Origin: Todiramphus chloris collaris
Lineage: Eukaryota > Chordata > Aves > Coraciiformes > Alcedinidae
DNA: 64,000 nt
Reading direction: 5' to 3'
Assembly (NCBI GenBank): GCA_025345505.1
Contig: JANVCC010000270.1
Coordinates: forward strand, 3,304,300 to 3,368,299
This document shows positions 35,213 to 47,831 of this stretch, piece after piece. Made by a program: the position numbers and the translations under genes. The stretch's first letter is position 1; each line of letters begins with the position of its first letter. The notes beneath the pieces were generated by a model. It saw only the letters and a program-made list of their open reading frames with translations, ran no database searches and was not told the DNA's origin.

Positions 35213-38200
35213 GGATAGGGAGAAAGACAAAATAAAACTGCACAGCTATTCTTGTCCATTAGTTTGAGACCGTACGTAGCTTTCCTTCTGAAAGTGTTGC
35301 TACATCTCTAACCGATAGCAGTCTGAGTTAGGGGAGAGCTGGCAGGCACGTGTTTGTATGGAAAGGCTTGCATGGGGCAGAAGGTGGGAAGGAGACTATG
35401 TGCTGCTGGCAAAGAACATGAGAAAATAGACAGTGCATTCTTCCCACCCCAACCAGAGCAGCCACGGAGTCGGCTGGGAACACAAAACCAAGGCAGTACA
35501 TGGCAGGTCTCTCCAGCAGCAAGGCTGAAGCTTAGAAATGAGCTTTAGTGGCTGTCTCTGCAGGCTGGGGCAAGGCTCCTTGCTGTAGAAAAGTCTTCTT
35601 TCAGCTTTTCCTTGCATAAATAAACCACTAACACAACAGGCCCAGAACACACCTGGGGATCAGCTTTTCCTCCTCTGCCTTCACGCAGCTTGCTACCCTC
35701 CGGAGTCTCTGTGCTTTCAGCAGGCTCCACTTACACCTTTGGCAGCTCCATCAGCGGCCAGCTCTGTTTTCTGTAAGGCCCACGGTGATAAGGAGTTGGT
35801 TACTCCTCATCTCTGATTGACATAGCTCCTATTTCCAACACAACTCAGAAGGCGTTCCCATCACTTCATCACTTTCTCAAGGTGCCCGTTAGCGGGCAAC
35901 GTGACGCAAGGCGGGGGAAAAAAAAAAATCACACACCACCACAAACACGAGGGCAGGGCCTGATTCACAGCTTCATCCTTGCAGTTTCACTCTATAGGAA
36001 CTCTGACAGGAATCTCAGAACACCAAAAACCAGAGTTGCATATTCAGCCCACGGTGTTGTCACGAGACGACGCAGTGGAAGAGCACTGATTTCTGTTACT
36101 GGAGAGCACTGGCACTGTACAACTGTGTTTATGTTCCTCAAGCAAGCAAAGAGAAGGTAGAAATACATGCAGAAAGAGGAACAGAGTTGAGGTTTCCATG
36201 GAAACTCAGAATTTCCTGACTTGTATAATTAAAATTAACCATATCCCTTGTTAATGGAGTTGCAGGGACAAAGAAGTGTTGTGGTTTGGATTTAATTTTT
36301 TTTTTTACTTTATTACATGCAAACACTTTCAGTTCTCTTTCTCTTTTCATCTCTCTCACACATATATTTTCAGGCCCAGTTTACATTATATTTGTTTTAT
36401 ACACAACGTGACCTGTGTAGATTCCTTAGCTCCAAATAATATTAACAAGAGTTACTCGTGTAAATCTCCCATTCCTTGCTGGAACAATAAAAATCAGAGA
36501 GTGAAAACACCACATTAAACTCATTTTTCTTAGTACTGACATGGCCAGAGGATACTACCATCCAGCTGGGATGGCACACACAGACCTGAGGACTCACTAC
36601 CGCTGGGTATCCTGCATCATGCACATATCTCTTTCCACCTCATGCAATGCTGAGGGAAAACGTTCTTAAAATATATCTGCATTTCCCACAGCAATGTCTC
36701 TTGCTAGGAAGACAGAAGCAGCACCAGTAGCTAAAAGCTTTCCACATTAAAATACCCAGTGACTGCCTGTAGCTTACAACCTTTGGCTCTGATTGTGCTG
36801 TGTATCACACACAAAGTAGGACTGATCAGAGCTTGAGTAGGACCTCCAAGGAAAGCTTCAGTATGGCAGCAGATGGTACTGGTGGCTCACTCCACAGTGC
36901 AAGTCCCTAGAGCTTAATGTTGAACCAGTACTCAGTTGTGACCCACTGGAGGTACTGGTTTTTGAAAGAAAAATGAAATGGCAGCTCCAATCCTTTTTGA
37001 GGAGAAACAACAATATATTGTCTCCATTTTTGCCCAGAGTTTGGCCTCAGTTGCATTGTCCTGTGTAAGTCAAAGAATCAGTGCACACAAAATCCAGTAG
37101 TAGCTGCAAAGTACTGTCAGATAAGGAGTAAACTTACAGACACCGTTGTTTCCACCTACAAATGACTGACAGATAAAGCAATTAAAAAATAAAAAATAAA
37201 AAGGGATGATTTTGATGCCCTGGAGTTGGGAAGGAGAAAATTCTTCCTAGTAAAGTTACAAACACAGTCCTATTATGATAATAAGGCAGACTGATAGCCT
37301 TATTCCAACCTCAAATGGTTGATTTCAGCGGCGGGCATGAAGTGAGCCCTCATCGTACCATCTGCCAAGCACCTTTGGGATCTGACGGCGTGCAAGGGAT
37401 CATTAAAAATGTAAGAAGTTGCTGTTTACACGAAGAAAAACACAGGTTCAAAAAATGAGGCTGAAAAAGCAACAACATTGTAAACACGCCTTTAAAGCAA
37501 AAGGCCGTTTCCTCTTGCAGTGAAAGGAAGGGTTTATTTTCATTTCTTAGGATGTTCCTACACCAAACCCAGCCCCTGCTTCCATGCTCTGCCACTCTAA
37601 CAGGGCTTGCACTTGTCAAAACAAAGGGTGTGCTGTACATGGGACTGTCTCTGCTCTTTCACCTGGACAGGAATGAAAATAAAGCTCTCCCGCTAACTGT
37701 ACTTCAACCCCTACACCATTACTTCCAGCGTTCTTATAATGAGGGTTGGGTAAAATTGAAGCCTATAATAAGAGGATACAATTTCTTTTCTTTTTCTCAA
37801 GGCTGACCCACAGTTCTGGTTTACAAACCAAATGACTGTAGTCAGGCATATTAGTGCTTTAACCTTTTCATTACATTACATACATGAAAACAATTAAGGC
37901 TGGGATTCTTTCCAGTGTATTATCATTTTCTGTTCCCTCTGGCCTTTTTTCATCCATTTCAAAGGACGTACATAGCATCAACTGAACGTTCTCTCATGTT
38001 TTATTTTTCTGTTTCTTTTCTTCTCAACTGTCACGCTTTCAAGATCAGCCAGCTATAGAGTATCATGCAACAGCAGCCGACAGCAGCGGTGGCAGAAAAA
38101 AAAAAAAACAACCCAAAAAACACAAAACAACAAAAAGTTTGGGGGTTTAAAACTCCTCGTAAAATTAAATCTGAGATTTAAATTCTCCCTCATATTTTAT

Positions 38201-39934
38201 TGTCTTTTCTTTTCTTTTTCCTGTGGTAAATGGTAATTAGAGTCAATAATCTTTTGCTGAGAGAGCACCTTGTCCTCACAGTGTTTATATCATCATCATC
38301 AAAGATCTGCCTTAAGGCCCTGGCGTGTTAATAATTTAAGGTGTGCACAGCCTAGTTATAGCAGGAAGCCTAGTTATTGAGTTTGTAAACCAGCTGATGA
38401 TTTATGGGAACACCTTGCATGAGTCATGCTCATTAAATAAAATACTTCAGTTTAATAAGGAACATGGGGTAAACAGTTCTTCCCGTTACAGGGCGACTGT
38501 GCAATTGGAAATTGCTGAGTTTTGTCACCAGCTTCGCCGCCGCTGTTTTGTCTTGATTGCAATGTCAGGGTCAGCTCGTCTGTACGCGTGTGCTTATGCT
38601 CACACATTTCCCCAAAGTACAGATAGAAAGCCTGTCACTGATGCTCTTTTTTTCACCCACTCGCTCTCCGCCTCTCCCTCTGCCTCCCTACAGCTGTTTC
38701 ATAACTTACCCTCTGATAATGAAAATGTTAAATCTCTCTTTAAAAGGCTACTAATTAAGAAAACAGAAATGTTCATGGAAATAAAATTACAAGGGGAGGG
38801 GGGAAGAAAAATCAATATATGGTTGTTAAATGTAGCTTGCATTTGAGAACCATAACCATATTTTACTTTTAAGCACTGGAGTTAACTCCAACTCATTAGA
38901 AATTCCTTGGGAAATTGAGGCAGTAAAAGCCCTACACGTTGGCCTCTTCTCTTTTACCAGGGGCACACACGCTTCGCCCACCACTTCACACATATACTAC
39001 ATCTCCAGGAGGTTTCAGTAAGGTAAAAACATCAACGTCTGCCCTTGGACGGCCACCATGAAGACAACAGCATCTTCTGCATCACCTACCTCTTATTATC
39101 TGCATTTTTCAGCTTTTTGGAAACCGAGGTGCAGCTCCTTAGGGATGCCGAAATCCTCACCCTGTTCCCACCAGAGATGGTGGCACTCGAGCACTGGGAG
39201 TGGAAGGAGATGGTGCAGCCATGGCTGGAGGCTGCTCTGGGGCAAAATTACCATCTTCTTCACTGCCAGGGGGACAAGGTGGGAATTACAGTATTTTCAT
39301 GGAAGGAGAGAAACAATTAATAACATAAAGACAGTAGATCTACTTTTGTTGATGTCTTTCAGTCTCATCATCCCAAAACAAAGGCAAATCAACTGGCTTT
39401 AGATAAACTGCAAGCAGAGAGAAATTAGTTGATTTGTGGGTTTGTTTTTTTTTTTTAAAAAAAAGGCAACTTTTCCCAGCAACCCAGTATTAGCAAAAAT
39501 GTCATTACCTCTGCAACATTGATTTTTGTGTTCTTTATGGTTCCTTTTCGATGTACTTTTCTGTGTTCTTTTCACACGGGTGACAGAGCTGTAAAGTTTA
39601 ATTTTCTGACTAATAACTGAACATCCTCAGATAGAGACAGACTGTCAGGCATCATTAATAAATTTGGTAGGGAATAATGGGCCAGACCCACTTGTGGCGT
39701 AACTTTTGGATTTAACAGTACCACGCAAAGCGAGTGATCTGACTGCCAAGTTGTAAACAATGGTTTGAGTCCTCCCTTTTTTCCAGGGAAAATAAAGCAT
39801 GACATAACAGGGTATTACATACCACTGGAGCCATCTCTTTGAGGTATCTAAATGCTTTCCATTGCTCTAATAGTTGCATTTTGCAATCTTCTGTTTGACT
39901 CTCGTGCCAGCCTAGGGGAGTGCTGGGATCTCAT
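35213..39934. other. Unique non-coding DNA
   Basis: No gene is recognised. A 16-base hairpin (TGCCCG, loop TTAG, CGGGCA) is at 35883-35898, followed by 'acgtgacgcaag', which resembles a C/EBP-ATF composite site. A-rich tracts occur at 38096-38140 and 39441-39465. The stretch 38220-38480 is AT-rich unique sequence with conserved-element texture. The 167-codon open frame at 38343-38846 overlaps that stretch and has no recognisable domain. Confidence 0.5.
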
Positions 39935-40236
39935 CTGTGGGAGTTGGTCTCTTCTCCCAGGTAAGAAGCAATAGGAGAAGAAGAAAAGGCCTCAAGTTGC
40001 ACCAGAAGAGGTTTAAGTTGAACATTAGGAAAAACTTCTTCTCTGAAAGGGTTGTTAAGCCCTGGAATAGGCTGCCCAGTGAGATGGAGGAGTCACCATC
40101 ACTGGAGGGATTTAAAAGACATGTAAGTGATGTGCTGAGGGACATAGTTTAGTGGTGGGCTTGGCAGTGTTAGGTTAATGGTTGGACTCAATCTTAAAGG
40201 GCTTTTCCAACCAAAACAATTCTATGATTCTATGAA
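39935..40236 (+). mobile_element. CR1 LINE fragment, 3' end, plus orientation
   Basis: Follows the CR1 order closely: 'ggtctcttctcccaggtaag', 'ggcctcaagttgcaccagaa', 'gtttaagttgaacattagga', 'gtgctgagggacatagttta' and 'gttaggttaatggttggact', ending in the canonical ATTCTATGATTCTATGA. The intact tail and good match make this one of the better-preserved copies here. No coding region remains. Confidence 0.95.
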
Positions 40237-43200
40237 ATTAGACACCCCAAAGGTGAGGTTTCAGGACTTTCCGCTGACCAGGGCAAGGCAGAGACCCTCA
40301 GACACGACCAAACTGTGCAAACAACTGGACCAGGCAGTGGAAAGGCTCAGCAGCCATCACACTGCAAGGGATGCAGCCCCATGACCCTGCCCCGTGGTGT
40401 CTACCCAGAGCCTTAAAGCACAGGAAAAGCAACCATTTGGGGAGAGCAGAGCAGAGCAGATGGAAAACTCACTCCAGATTCACCTCTTTTCCTATACTCT
40501 GCCCTAAACCAGCCATCCTTAAGACCACACAGAATCTTCACGATTCGAGTTGTTCCTCCAAGTGTAAGCATCGGAGGGTCACACAGAAGCCTACTTGTTG
40601 GTGTGGAAGGGGCTCAATCATCAAAACCAAAGGGCTTTTCTTCTGCACAGCAGGCTCCTGTAGGATCACTCGGCCCTCTCTGCAGAGGCTGCTGGTTGCA
40701 CAGATGCAATGGCCCAAAGAGGGTCCAACAGCCCCTTAGCTGAGTCCAGGGGCTGCTCTGAGCCTCGTGCTCCTGCAGCTCCTACCTTTCATGCACTGAG
40801 TTGTCCAACCTTCAGCAGCTGCATTACATGCACGCTTGGGTGCTTTGAGATTTCAGTTGTCTCCAAGCAGCTCAAGAAGGTAAATTTTGCAAGTAGAGGG
40901 AGTTAGACATTCCCTCCCCACCAAATATGTCCAAGTCACTGACTCAGAGGCACACAAGGAGCCCGGGGCAGGGTGGGGAACCACACAAAACCCCAGCTTC
41001 TTCAAGGCCCAGATTCAGCACCCTACTTCATAAACTTGTCTTCTAAAGGGGAGAAATCTTTACAATCTCTCCACCACGACACTCCTTACTCCTGGAGGCT
41101 ACAGCAAAAGTGATGTGGGAAGAACAGACACTGGACTGGGGGAGGAGTATCCTTGCTACAATTCAGTCATTGTACGTGACTGCTTTGGGTATTTATTACT
41201 TCACACCCCCCCCCCCCCCCCCAACTTTACACAGTATGGGTTGTGGTTACCCTCTTCATAACCACACAAGGCAGAAAACAGAATGTTTCCTTCTTATCTT
41301 TATGCCACGCAAGAATTGCATCAGCTTTGCCTCCCCCGGAGCGACCACCTCCTTCCCCAGAGAGCTCCCAGAGGTTGTATTCGATCGCCCTTTGTGCTGC
41401 AAAGGTGCTGGCAAAACATGCTCCTGATGTTACCTGTGAGTGCTGTAGGAACTGCCCCCACCCCCCCATTCAGAAAAGCAGTTTTACAGAGTTATTTCTA
41501 TTAGTGCACTGGTCTGAGGGTATAACAGAGTGAGGGAGTTCACTCAAACAAGGGACTGTGAAATAGTCCCAAACCTGGTAATACAGCCCACAGACTGAAG
41601 TGGGAAGCCTTTGACTCCATGTGTACCTCTGCCTGTCTTGATTTCAGACTATATATAAATAGTTTATATCCTCCCGAAGTCAGTGAGATCTCAAGCTCAA
41701 TGTTAGGGTGAGCCAAACTGAGACCATACAGCATCTCTAGTTTCCAGTGCACCTCTCCTTACTGGTCTTCAATTTATCTTTCCTAATGCTGAGGCTCAAC
41801 AACAAACCTTAGCCAATAATAACTTGAACACCAGCAGATATTAAGATTTTCCATGGCAAACAGCAGGACTTTACTTCCTTTTGGCTGGAGTCGATGGCAA
41901 GAAGTTTGGAAGATCTAACTACTGACATCAGGCAGAGAGAGTGGTAAGCTGAACTATCTCCCTCTTATAACATCACTCCTGGCTGCTGGGGGTTCCTGAC
42001 CCCTGTCATGTAATAAAACAATCTCCAACCACGCCTCATATCAGGAGGCTGGGGACATGATTAATTCCTGGTCTCTCTCCAGAGTGACATGTTCTTTCTG
42101 CCTTGAACCCAGAATAAACTAATCATTGGCAAAAGAGGACTGAATTAAACTATTTGCATCCTTCTACCCAGAACTGGTAAAAACCAGGAGAGGAACCCAT
42201 GCCCAAGCTTCACTAAAGAACAGTGCTTCCACTGCTGGAGGTGAGAAAATGCCTCTAGCCAATCCAATTTGCTACAGGAAAACACATACCATAGCTTCTT
42301 CCTTTAATGGTAGGCATGGTACTGTATGTGGGCAAGTGGCTTCCTTTGGGGATGGGCAAGCTGGTAAATATGATTATTTGAAGTAATACCTAGAGACTAG
42401 ATCCCTACTGACCTAGTCTATATCAAAGGAGCTACACAGCCAACATATAGAAATTTTAGCCTAAGTATAGAAATGTCACGTTTCAGGTCTTGGGGGTTTC
42501 AAGATGAGGTGACTCAATTTTGGATGATCCTTTGAATTGAGGTCAAAAATAGTCACAAAATGTAGGGGAAAAAAAAAGGGGGGAGGGGGGGGAATGAGCA
42601 TGATTATGAAATTGAAAACATAAGACGAGGAAAAGCTAAATAAGGCCATTTACTTACTAAGGAGGTACTGAGGGGAAAAGGAATGTGGCAGGATCTGAGC
42701 ATGTTGTAGATTACGTAAGGGAAAGATACCAAAGCAAGGTGGTCTCCTATACATTCACAGGCAAGTTAACATACCTAAGCAAATTCATCCTCTCTAATTG
42801 GCTTCAGTTAAGTGCTCTACTCAGAGGTCTTCAGAATAATTTGGAGTGCCATTAGGATGCCTGGTACATGAAAAGCTTCTGGGAATTCAGCAAGAGTCAC
42901 AGAAACTTCCCTAATGAAGCAAAGTGAAACAACCTCACCTGGTTTTGGAGGCTGCTTGTCAGCAAGGCACAGCCTGAAACACAATAGGGCTACACTCCAA
43001 TGGAAAAATGAGAAGAGGAAAAAAAAAAAAAGGGGAAAAAAAAAAGGAAGCTGCTGATGAAACTCTCGGATTCATGAATATGGGCAGAAATAAACTGTGG
43101 TAAGAATGAGTAAGTCCCTGAAACACTGGAAATCATATTAAGAACATCATTTATCATATTCTGCTTGAAACGCACAAATCTGTCCAGAAAATTGCAAAAT

Positions 43201-46200
43201 GAGCTCATGCTCAATATAAAGGGAAGGAATGAATTTCAAAAAGACTAATATGAAACAAATGTTAGCCCTTCATTTCTTCATGTCCTGGTTGAACCAAAGT
43301 CAACTTGCATCTCTGCTGGGGCAAACTCAGAACGTGACCCAACCTGACCGGATTTTGAAAGCGTGGCTGCAGATGAGCAGCCAGGGTCTAGGTGCCTCCA
43401 GATAAAAATCTTTCCTTGGCTAAGAGAAGATAAAGGCACCAAAGAACATGTCATCCTAAAAGAGTCAGAAATCTTAGTCATAGCCTTCACTACTCAGCTG
43501 AGGCACAAAAACAGAGCTGGAGATGGTCCTTTGTAGATAGTAGTGTACCCACCAGAGATAAGAGAGCCAAGGGAGTGATGCTGTAATAAACAGCAGGAGC
43601 AACATACAACAGAATTGGTGGAACAAGATATTCCTGTAACTTTTGCGGACATGACTGATGGATACCTGTGGAAGTTTAACCAGAAAGGTCACCAAGCAAG
43701 CTGCCTCTTATTTGCTGTTGTCTTCTGGCTCACTTTAGGGTGTTTTGATAAGGTGCTGCACAGCACACAGCAATGGATCAACATTTCCAGTGAAGTTCAG
43801 AGCAATGAGCACAGATTACACGCAGTTCTTGTAACCAATTCTCTTTAAATTTCTCAGTCAGGAACACCATGCCAAGCCTACACTGTGCAATGTCAAACAG
43901 CCTGGCAGATGGAAAACGATAAAGAACTCGATAACAAAAAAGTCTTGGTTGATTAAAAAGGTTGATATTTGTCATAGTTAAAATACCATAACACACCTCA
44001 CAACACTTTACTAGGCACACCAGTTTGGGGCAAGTAGGCAGAAGGCAAACCACAATCCTGCCAACTTCTTGAGCAAATACAATTAATCCTGAGGTACAGT
44101 AACAGGAGAAGGTTATGCCAGGACAAGAGCAACATCCAAAGTTGCCAAATAGCTACTATCTAAATAGGAGAGATTTCAGCAAGTAAGTATTTGGGAACCT
44201 GACATACTTAAGACTATTGCAGCCGTGCCAAAGTCAAAATATGAGAAGCCTGCATTACAGGAAGGCCTGCAGGAGGACCTGGAGCAACTGGCTGTACCTT
44301 GAGGACATCCAAAAGCACTTGGCATGGCTCCTGTGCTGGCAGAAGTGCCACATGCCCACCCTGCTACTGACAACGAAACACAAACTGCAAAGGCGACGCA
44401 GATGCCAGGTGCTGCTGAACAGATGCTGGAGATGAGGAACAGAACACATGACAGGGAAAGTCCCGGAGGTGCTCAGGATGTGGTTTCTGTTAAAGGATTT
44501 CACCAAACAGTGGGTTACTCTAGGCTTGCTTTATTCAACAGCTCAAGAGTTGGGCCACCTACAGTTGCTATCCCGAGCCCTGTGAAGCTGAACAGCCTCT
44601 TGGCATCAAGGGATGGCTGGTCTTCTCCCCTGCCCCATCCCTACGTACACAGTATGTGCATTCAAGTGCATGTTTTGGGGGCAGTGAGAAGAGGTTGCTG
44701 CTGCTTTGTCATGTTTGTTTTCAATTTATTTATTTATTCCCTCTTTTCAGAGGTTCTGTGTAACAGCAGTCAGTGGAGTGAACAGACACTGACCCCTGCC
44801 TTGGGGCAAGGACATAGTCCTCCTCCCCTAGCCCAGTGCAGGAGCGCAGAGCACAAGCTCAGCAGAGCTGCTCTCTGTTACAGACCCAAACAGGGGGACT
44901 TTCCAAAAGCTGGTGAAAAGCATCAGCCGAGGTGGCAGAAGTGCCAGTGCAGTGGTTCAAGGCCCAAGAAAGAACTTGCATCACTCTGGGACAAAAGGGG
45001 CAGCAATAGCAATCAGCTATTGCTAGAGGGGAGGAAAAACAGCCAGAGAATTTAGCTCTCCATTATTATTGCTCTAAAGAACTTCCTTATAATATGACAT
45101 AGGATATAAGGAAATGCAAAACACAAACATATGTTTGGTTTTTTTTTTTTTAAGAAAAAGACCCTAGGAAGGAAACATCATAGCAGTCAAGTGCATCTGG
45201 CCCACCGTTGGGCAAGCACATCCCAGGCACAGGTTGGAGCTGATGCTCTCTCAATTACTCTCTTATGTCATAGACCTAAGTCCCATACGCTGAAGCAAGG
45301 CCTGAACAACTTGCACCCCAAAAAATACCAAGTAAATCACTTTGAATTATCTGCCTGGAGGCTTTTGCGGGAGAGTTGCTCAAGGAAGGAAGAGCAGACA
45401 AAGGACACGGCCCAGAGTCCTGCAGGAAGAGCAGCCACAGAGCATCGCAGGGGGAGCTTTTTGAGGCATCCAGCCAAGGAAGCACACCAGAAACCTGACA
45501 CATCACACAGTGGGAACTGCACGGGGGTTGCCCATGCTCTGCTCCGAAAACTGTGTGCGAACAGGAATGAAAAAGCCAATTAAGTGCAGGAGGTTGGGAG
45601 GTTGATGCCTTTGCTGTTGCCATGGCTCAGCAGTCTGGGACATGCCAGCTCACTGGATTAAAAACTAACCCGCAGTACTTGTGCCGAGGTCAGACTCCTA
45701 GTTGCAATGCAGATATACTCTGACTGGAGAAATAATTGACATGGGAACAATAATGAGAAAATCAATTGCCAAGTCAGATACCATCGACTGCAAAGAAAAT
45801 TTCGTGCATGGAGGATTTGCAGGATAATGACCCGGGTTTTCTTTTAGGCCAGATGAGTTGATAGAGATGCAAGAAAAGATAACGTGGTTAATATCGCTGT
45901 CCTTGTTCCCCTACACTTCCTGCTGGAAATCAAAAGGAGTATGGCCTGATGGCATCCCAGGATCACTCTTCAGCCAAAATTTCAGGCTGCAGTTCAGTAA
46001 ATGTTCAAAGATGAGCATGATTAAGGCCTTGTGACACTAGAACATTAATGGTCAGGGCCACTGCATAGTTTTCTTGACATTAGAGCCAATGTGTAGGCAA
46101 AACCCACAGCTCAGCATCACCCTGCATATCTCTGGGACACTTCACCACAGAAGGCCCACTGTTCTTGTGCTGTTATTTGCAGCAATACTAAAAGCCTTCT

Positions 46201-46839
46201 ATCAGTGCTCCCCTAATACAGGCAGGCGCCAAAGTGTGAAAAAAGTCACCCTTTCCCCAGGATGAATGCTGTCCGAGAACACCTAATACCATGAGGAGCC
46301 ATTCACTCTGTTTTGCATGATGTTATCTTCATCTTCTGTCAACGGTATCTACTGAGAGATCAACAGCAAACCTAAAGAAATGTTTATTATGGTCTTGCCT
46401 CTCACACCTGCCCCTCGTACCTTTGCTCTTTGCCTCAGAGGCAATAAAAGTGCAGCAAACTCCAGCAGAGACCTGCCTTCAGCTTACACTGTTGGGTTTT
46501 TCTTTTGTTGTAGTGCTAATTAAAGACAGTGTGCACATCACCATCACTATTTCTTCACTTGGAAGAATGAAGTATTTCTCCTCCGGGAGCACTCTCTAGT
46601 AATACATCCATAGGTACTTGTACGTGCTTGATAGAGACATAACATGAAAAAAAAATGCCAGGCATGGTTTTAGCCTGGATCATTTTGTGATTATGAAATG
46701 CTAGCATTAAAATCTTCCCTGTTAAACAAAATAGACAAAAAAAAACCCCCAAAATCAGGTGCAAAGGAGGCAAACAAGTGGTGGAGGAAGCATATGTGAG
46801 TACCCACCCTATTTAGCACTAAGCCCAGTGGGAGGCTCC
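40237..46839. other. Unique non-coding DNA
   Basis: No gene is recognised. A 17-base C run lies at 41206-41222 and A/G-rich tracts at about 42567-42593 and 43018-43050. The longest open frame of the window (243 codons, 44324-45055, +) lies here. It has no recognisable domain, its composition is proline/serine/glutamine-rich without repeats, and no splice signals frame it, so I treat it as chance. The middle part (41800-43000) has almost no open frames. Confidence 0.5.
41206..41222. repeat. 17-base poly-C run
   Basis: An uninterrupted C homopolymer. Its length may be uncertain because such runs are error-prone. Confidence 0.95.
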
Positions 46840-47380
46840 TCACAGAATCACCAAATCTTAGAGATTGGAAGGGACCTCAGCAGATCATCTGGTCCAGCTG
46901 GGTCACCCAGAGCAGGGGGCCCAGCATCCTCACATCCAGGCAGGTTTGGAATCTCTCCAGAGAAGGAGACTCACAACATCTCTGGGCAGCCTGGACCACG
47001 CTCCCACACCCTCACACCAAAGAAGTTTCTCCACCTGCTCAGATGGAACCTCCTGGGTTCTGGTTTGTGACCATTGCCCCTTGTCCTGTCACTGGGCACC
47101 ACTGACAAGAGTCCAGCCCCCTCCTCTTGCCCCCCAGGCCCCTTTATCTCTTGCTCAGCATTGCTCAGCTCCCCTCCCAGGCTGCTCTTCTGCAGCTGCA
47201 CAGCCCCAGGGCTCCCAGCCTGTCCCCAGCACAGAGATGCTCCAGCCCCTCAGCATCTTCACAACCTCCGCTGGACTCCCTCCAGTAGCTCCTTCTCTTG
47301 AACTGGGGAGCCCAGAACTGGACACAACGCTCGGCTGACAGTTCCCAGCATCACGCTCTTCAGAGAGGGATCAATACCCC
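46840..47380 (-). mobile_element. CR1 LINE fragment, longest copy, minus orientation
   Basis: Starts TCACAGAATCACCAAATC and runs for roughly 540 bp through 'gattggaagggacctcagca', 'tgaccattgccccttgtcct', 'cacagccccagggctcccag' and 'gggagcccagaactggacac', all CR1 positions in reverse-complement order. It is the longest CR1 here, reaches farthest toward the 5' part and directly abuts the CpG-rich block. Open frames on both strands inside it are repeat translations. Confidence 0.92.
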
Positions 47381-47453
47381 CCCGTTTCGCGGGTCGGTCC
47401 CTGCGCGGGGAAGGGGCGGTACCCGCGCCGAGCGGCATCAGTCCCCCAGGCGC

Positions 47454-47458
47454 GTGTG

Positions 47459-47495
<37 letters not shown>

Positions 47496-47497
47496 AG
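47454..47497. repeat. (TG)/(TA) compound dinucleotide microsatellite
   Basis: GTGTG, then about twelve TA units, then TGTGTGTGTG. It sits inside GC-rich sequence, which is unusual, and is likely polymorphic in length. Confidence 0.95.
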
Positions 47498-47823
47498 ACA
47501 GAGGGCTATCGCGACCACGTCGCGACCGGGACCGACCCCCGCCGCGGGCGGTGCCGGCGGAGAACAAAGCGGAGCCGGGAGGGCGCTGGGCGCTGGCCCC
47601 GGCGGGCATCGGGGCGGGGGTGGCTGCCACGGAACCCGCTGTCGCCCCTGTCGCCGTGACCCGCTCCCGGGCAGGAAAGGATTGCCCTGTTTTCGCACTC
47701 CCGAAGAGGATCGAGCGGGCAGGTAGCCCCGAATTGGACATCGCGGGTCCGCTCCCGGTACTGGAAGTCCCGCGTTCAGCCCGGTCCTGCCGCTCCCCAG
47801 AAATCGGTGGCAAATCCGAGGGC

Positions 47824-47831
47824 TGACGTCA
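47824..47831. promoter_or_regulatory. Perfect CRE palindrome TGACGTCA
   Basis: Exact consensus binding site for CREB/ATF factors. A GATA-type site (ATCTTATC, reverse GATAAGAT) overlaps its right end at 47831-47838. Its place at the edge of the CpG-rich block supports a regulatory role. Eight-base motifs still occur by chance, although CpG depletion makes this one rare. Confidence 0.5.

Larger units (their letters stand above)
47381..47831. promoter_or_regulatory. CpG-rich block with GC boxes, candidate CpG island
   Basis: CpG density is far above the rest of the window (for example the CGCGACC clusters near 47509-47526 and CCGCCGCGGGCGG near 47540). GC boxes GGGGCGG occur at 47413-47419 and 47611-47617. 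A TA/TG dinucleotide array (47454-47497) interrupts it. A perfect CRE, TGACGTCA, closes the block at 47824-47831. Such combinations mark promoters of broadly expressed or developmental genes. No TATA box or recognisable first exon is seen, so the direction of transcription is unknown. GC-rich open frames inside it are unsupported. Confidence 0.55.

Noticed and set aside
44324-45055. Longest open frame of the window, 243 codons on +
   Set aside because: No recognisable domain, no splice or promoter context, no coding-like periodicity that I can see, and length within chance for 64 kb in six frames.
47259-47813. 184-codon - strand and 142-codon + strand frames in the CpG-rich block
   Set aside because: GC-rich DNA has few stop codons in any frame. 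The frames overlap on opposite strands and include the dinucleotide microsatellite and CR1 sequence.
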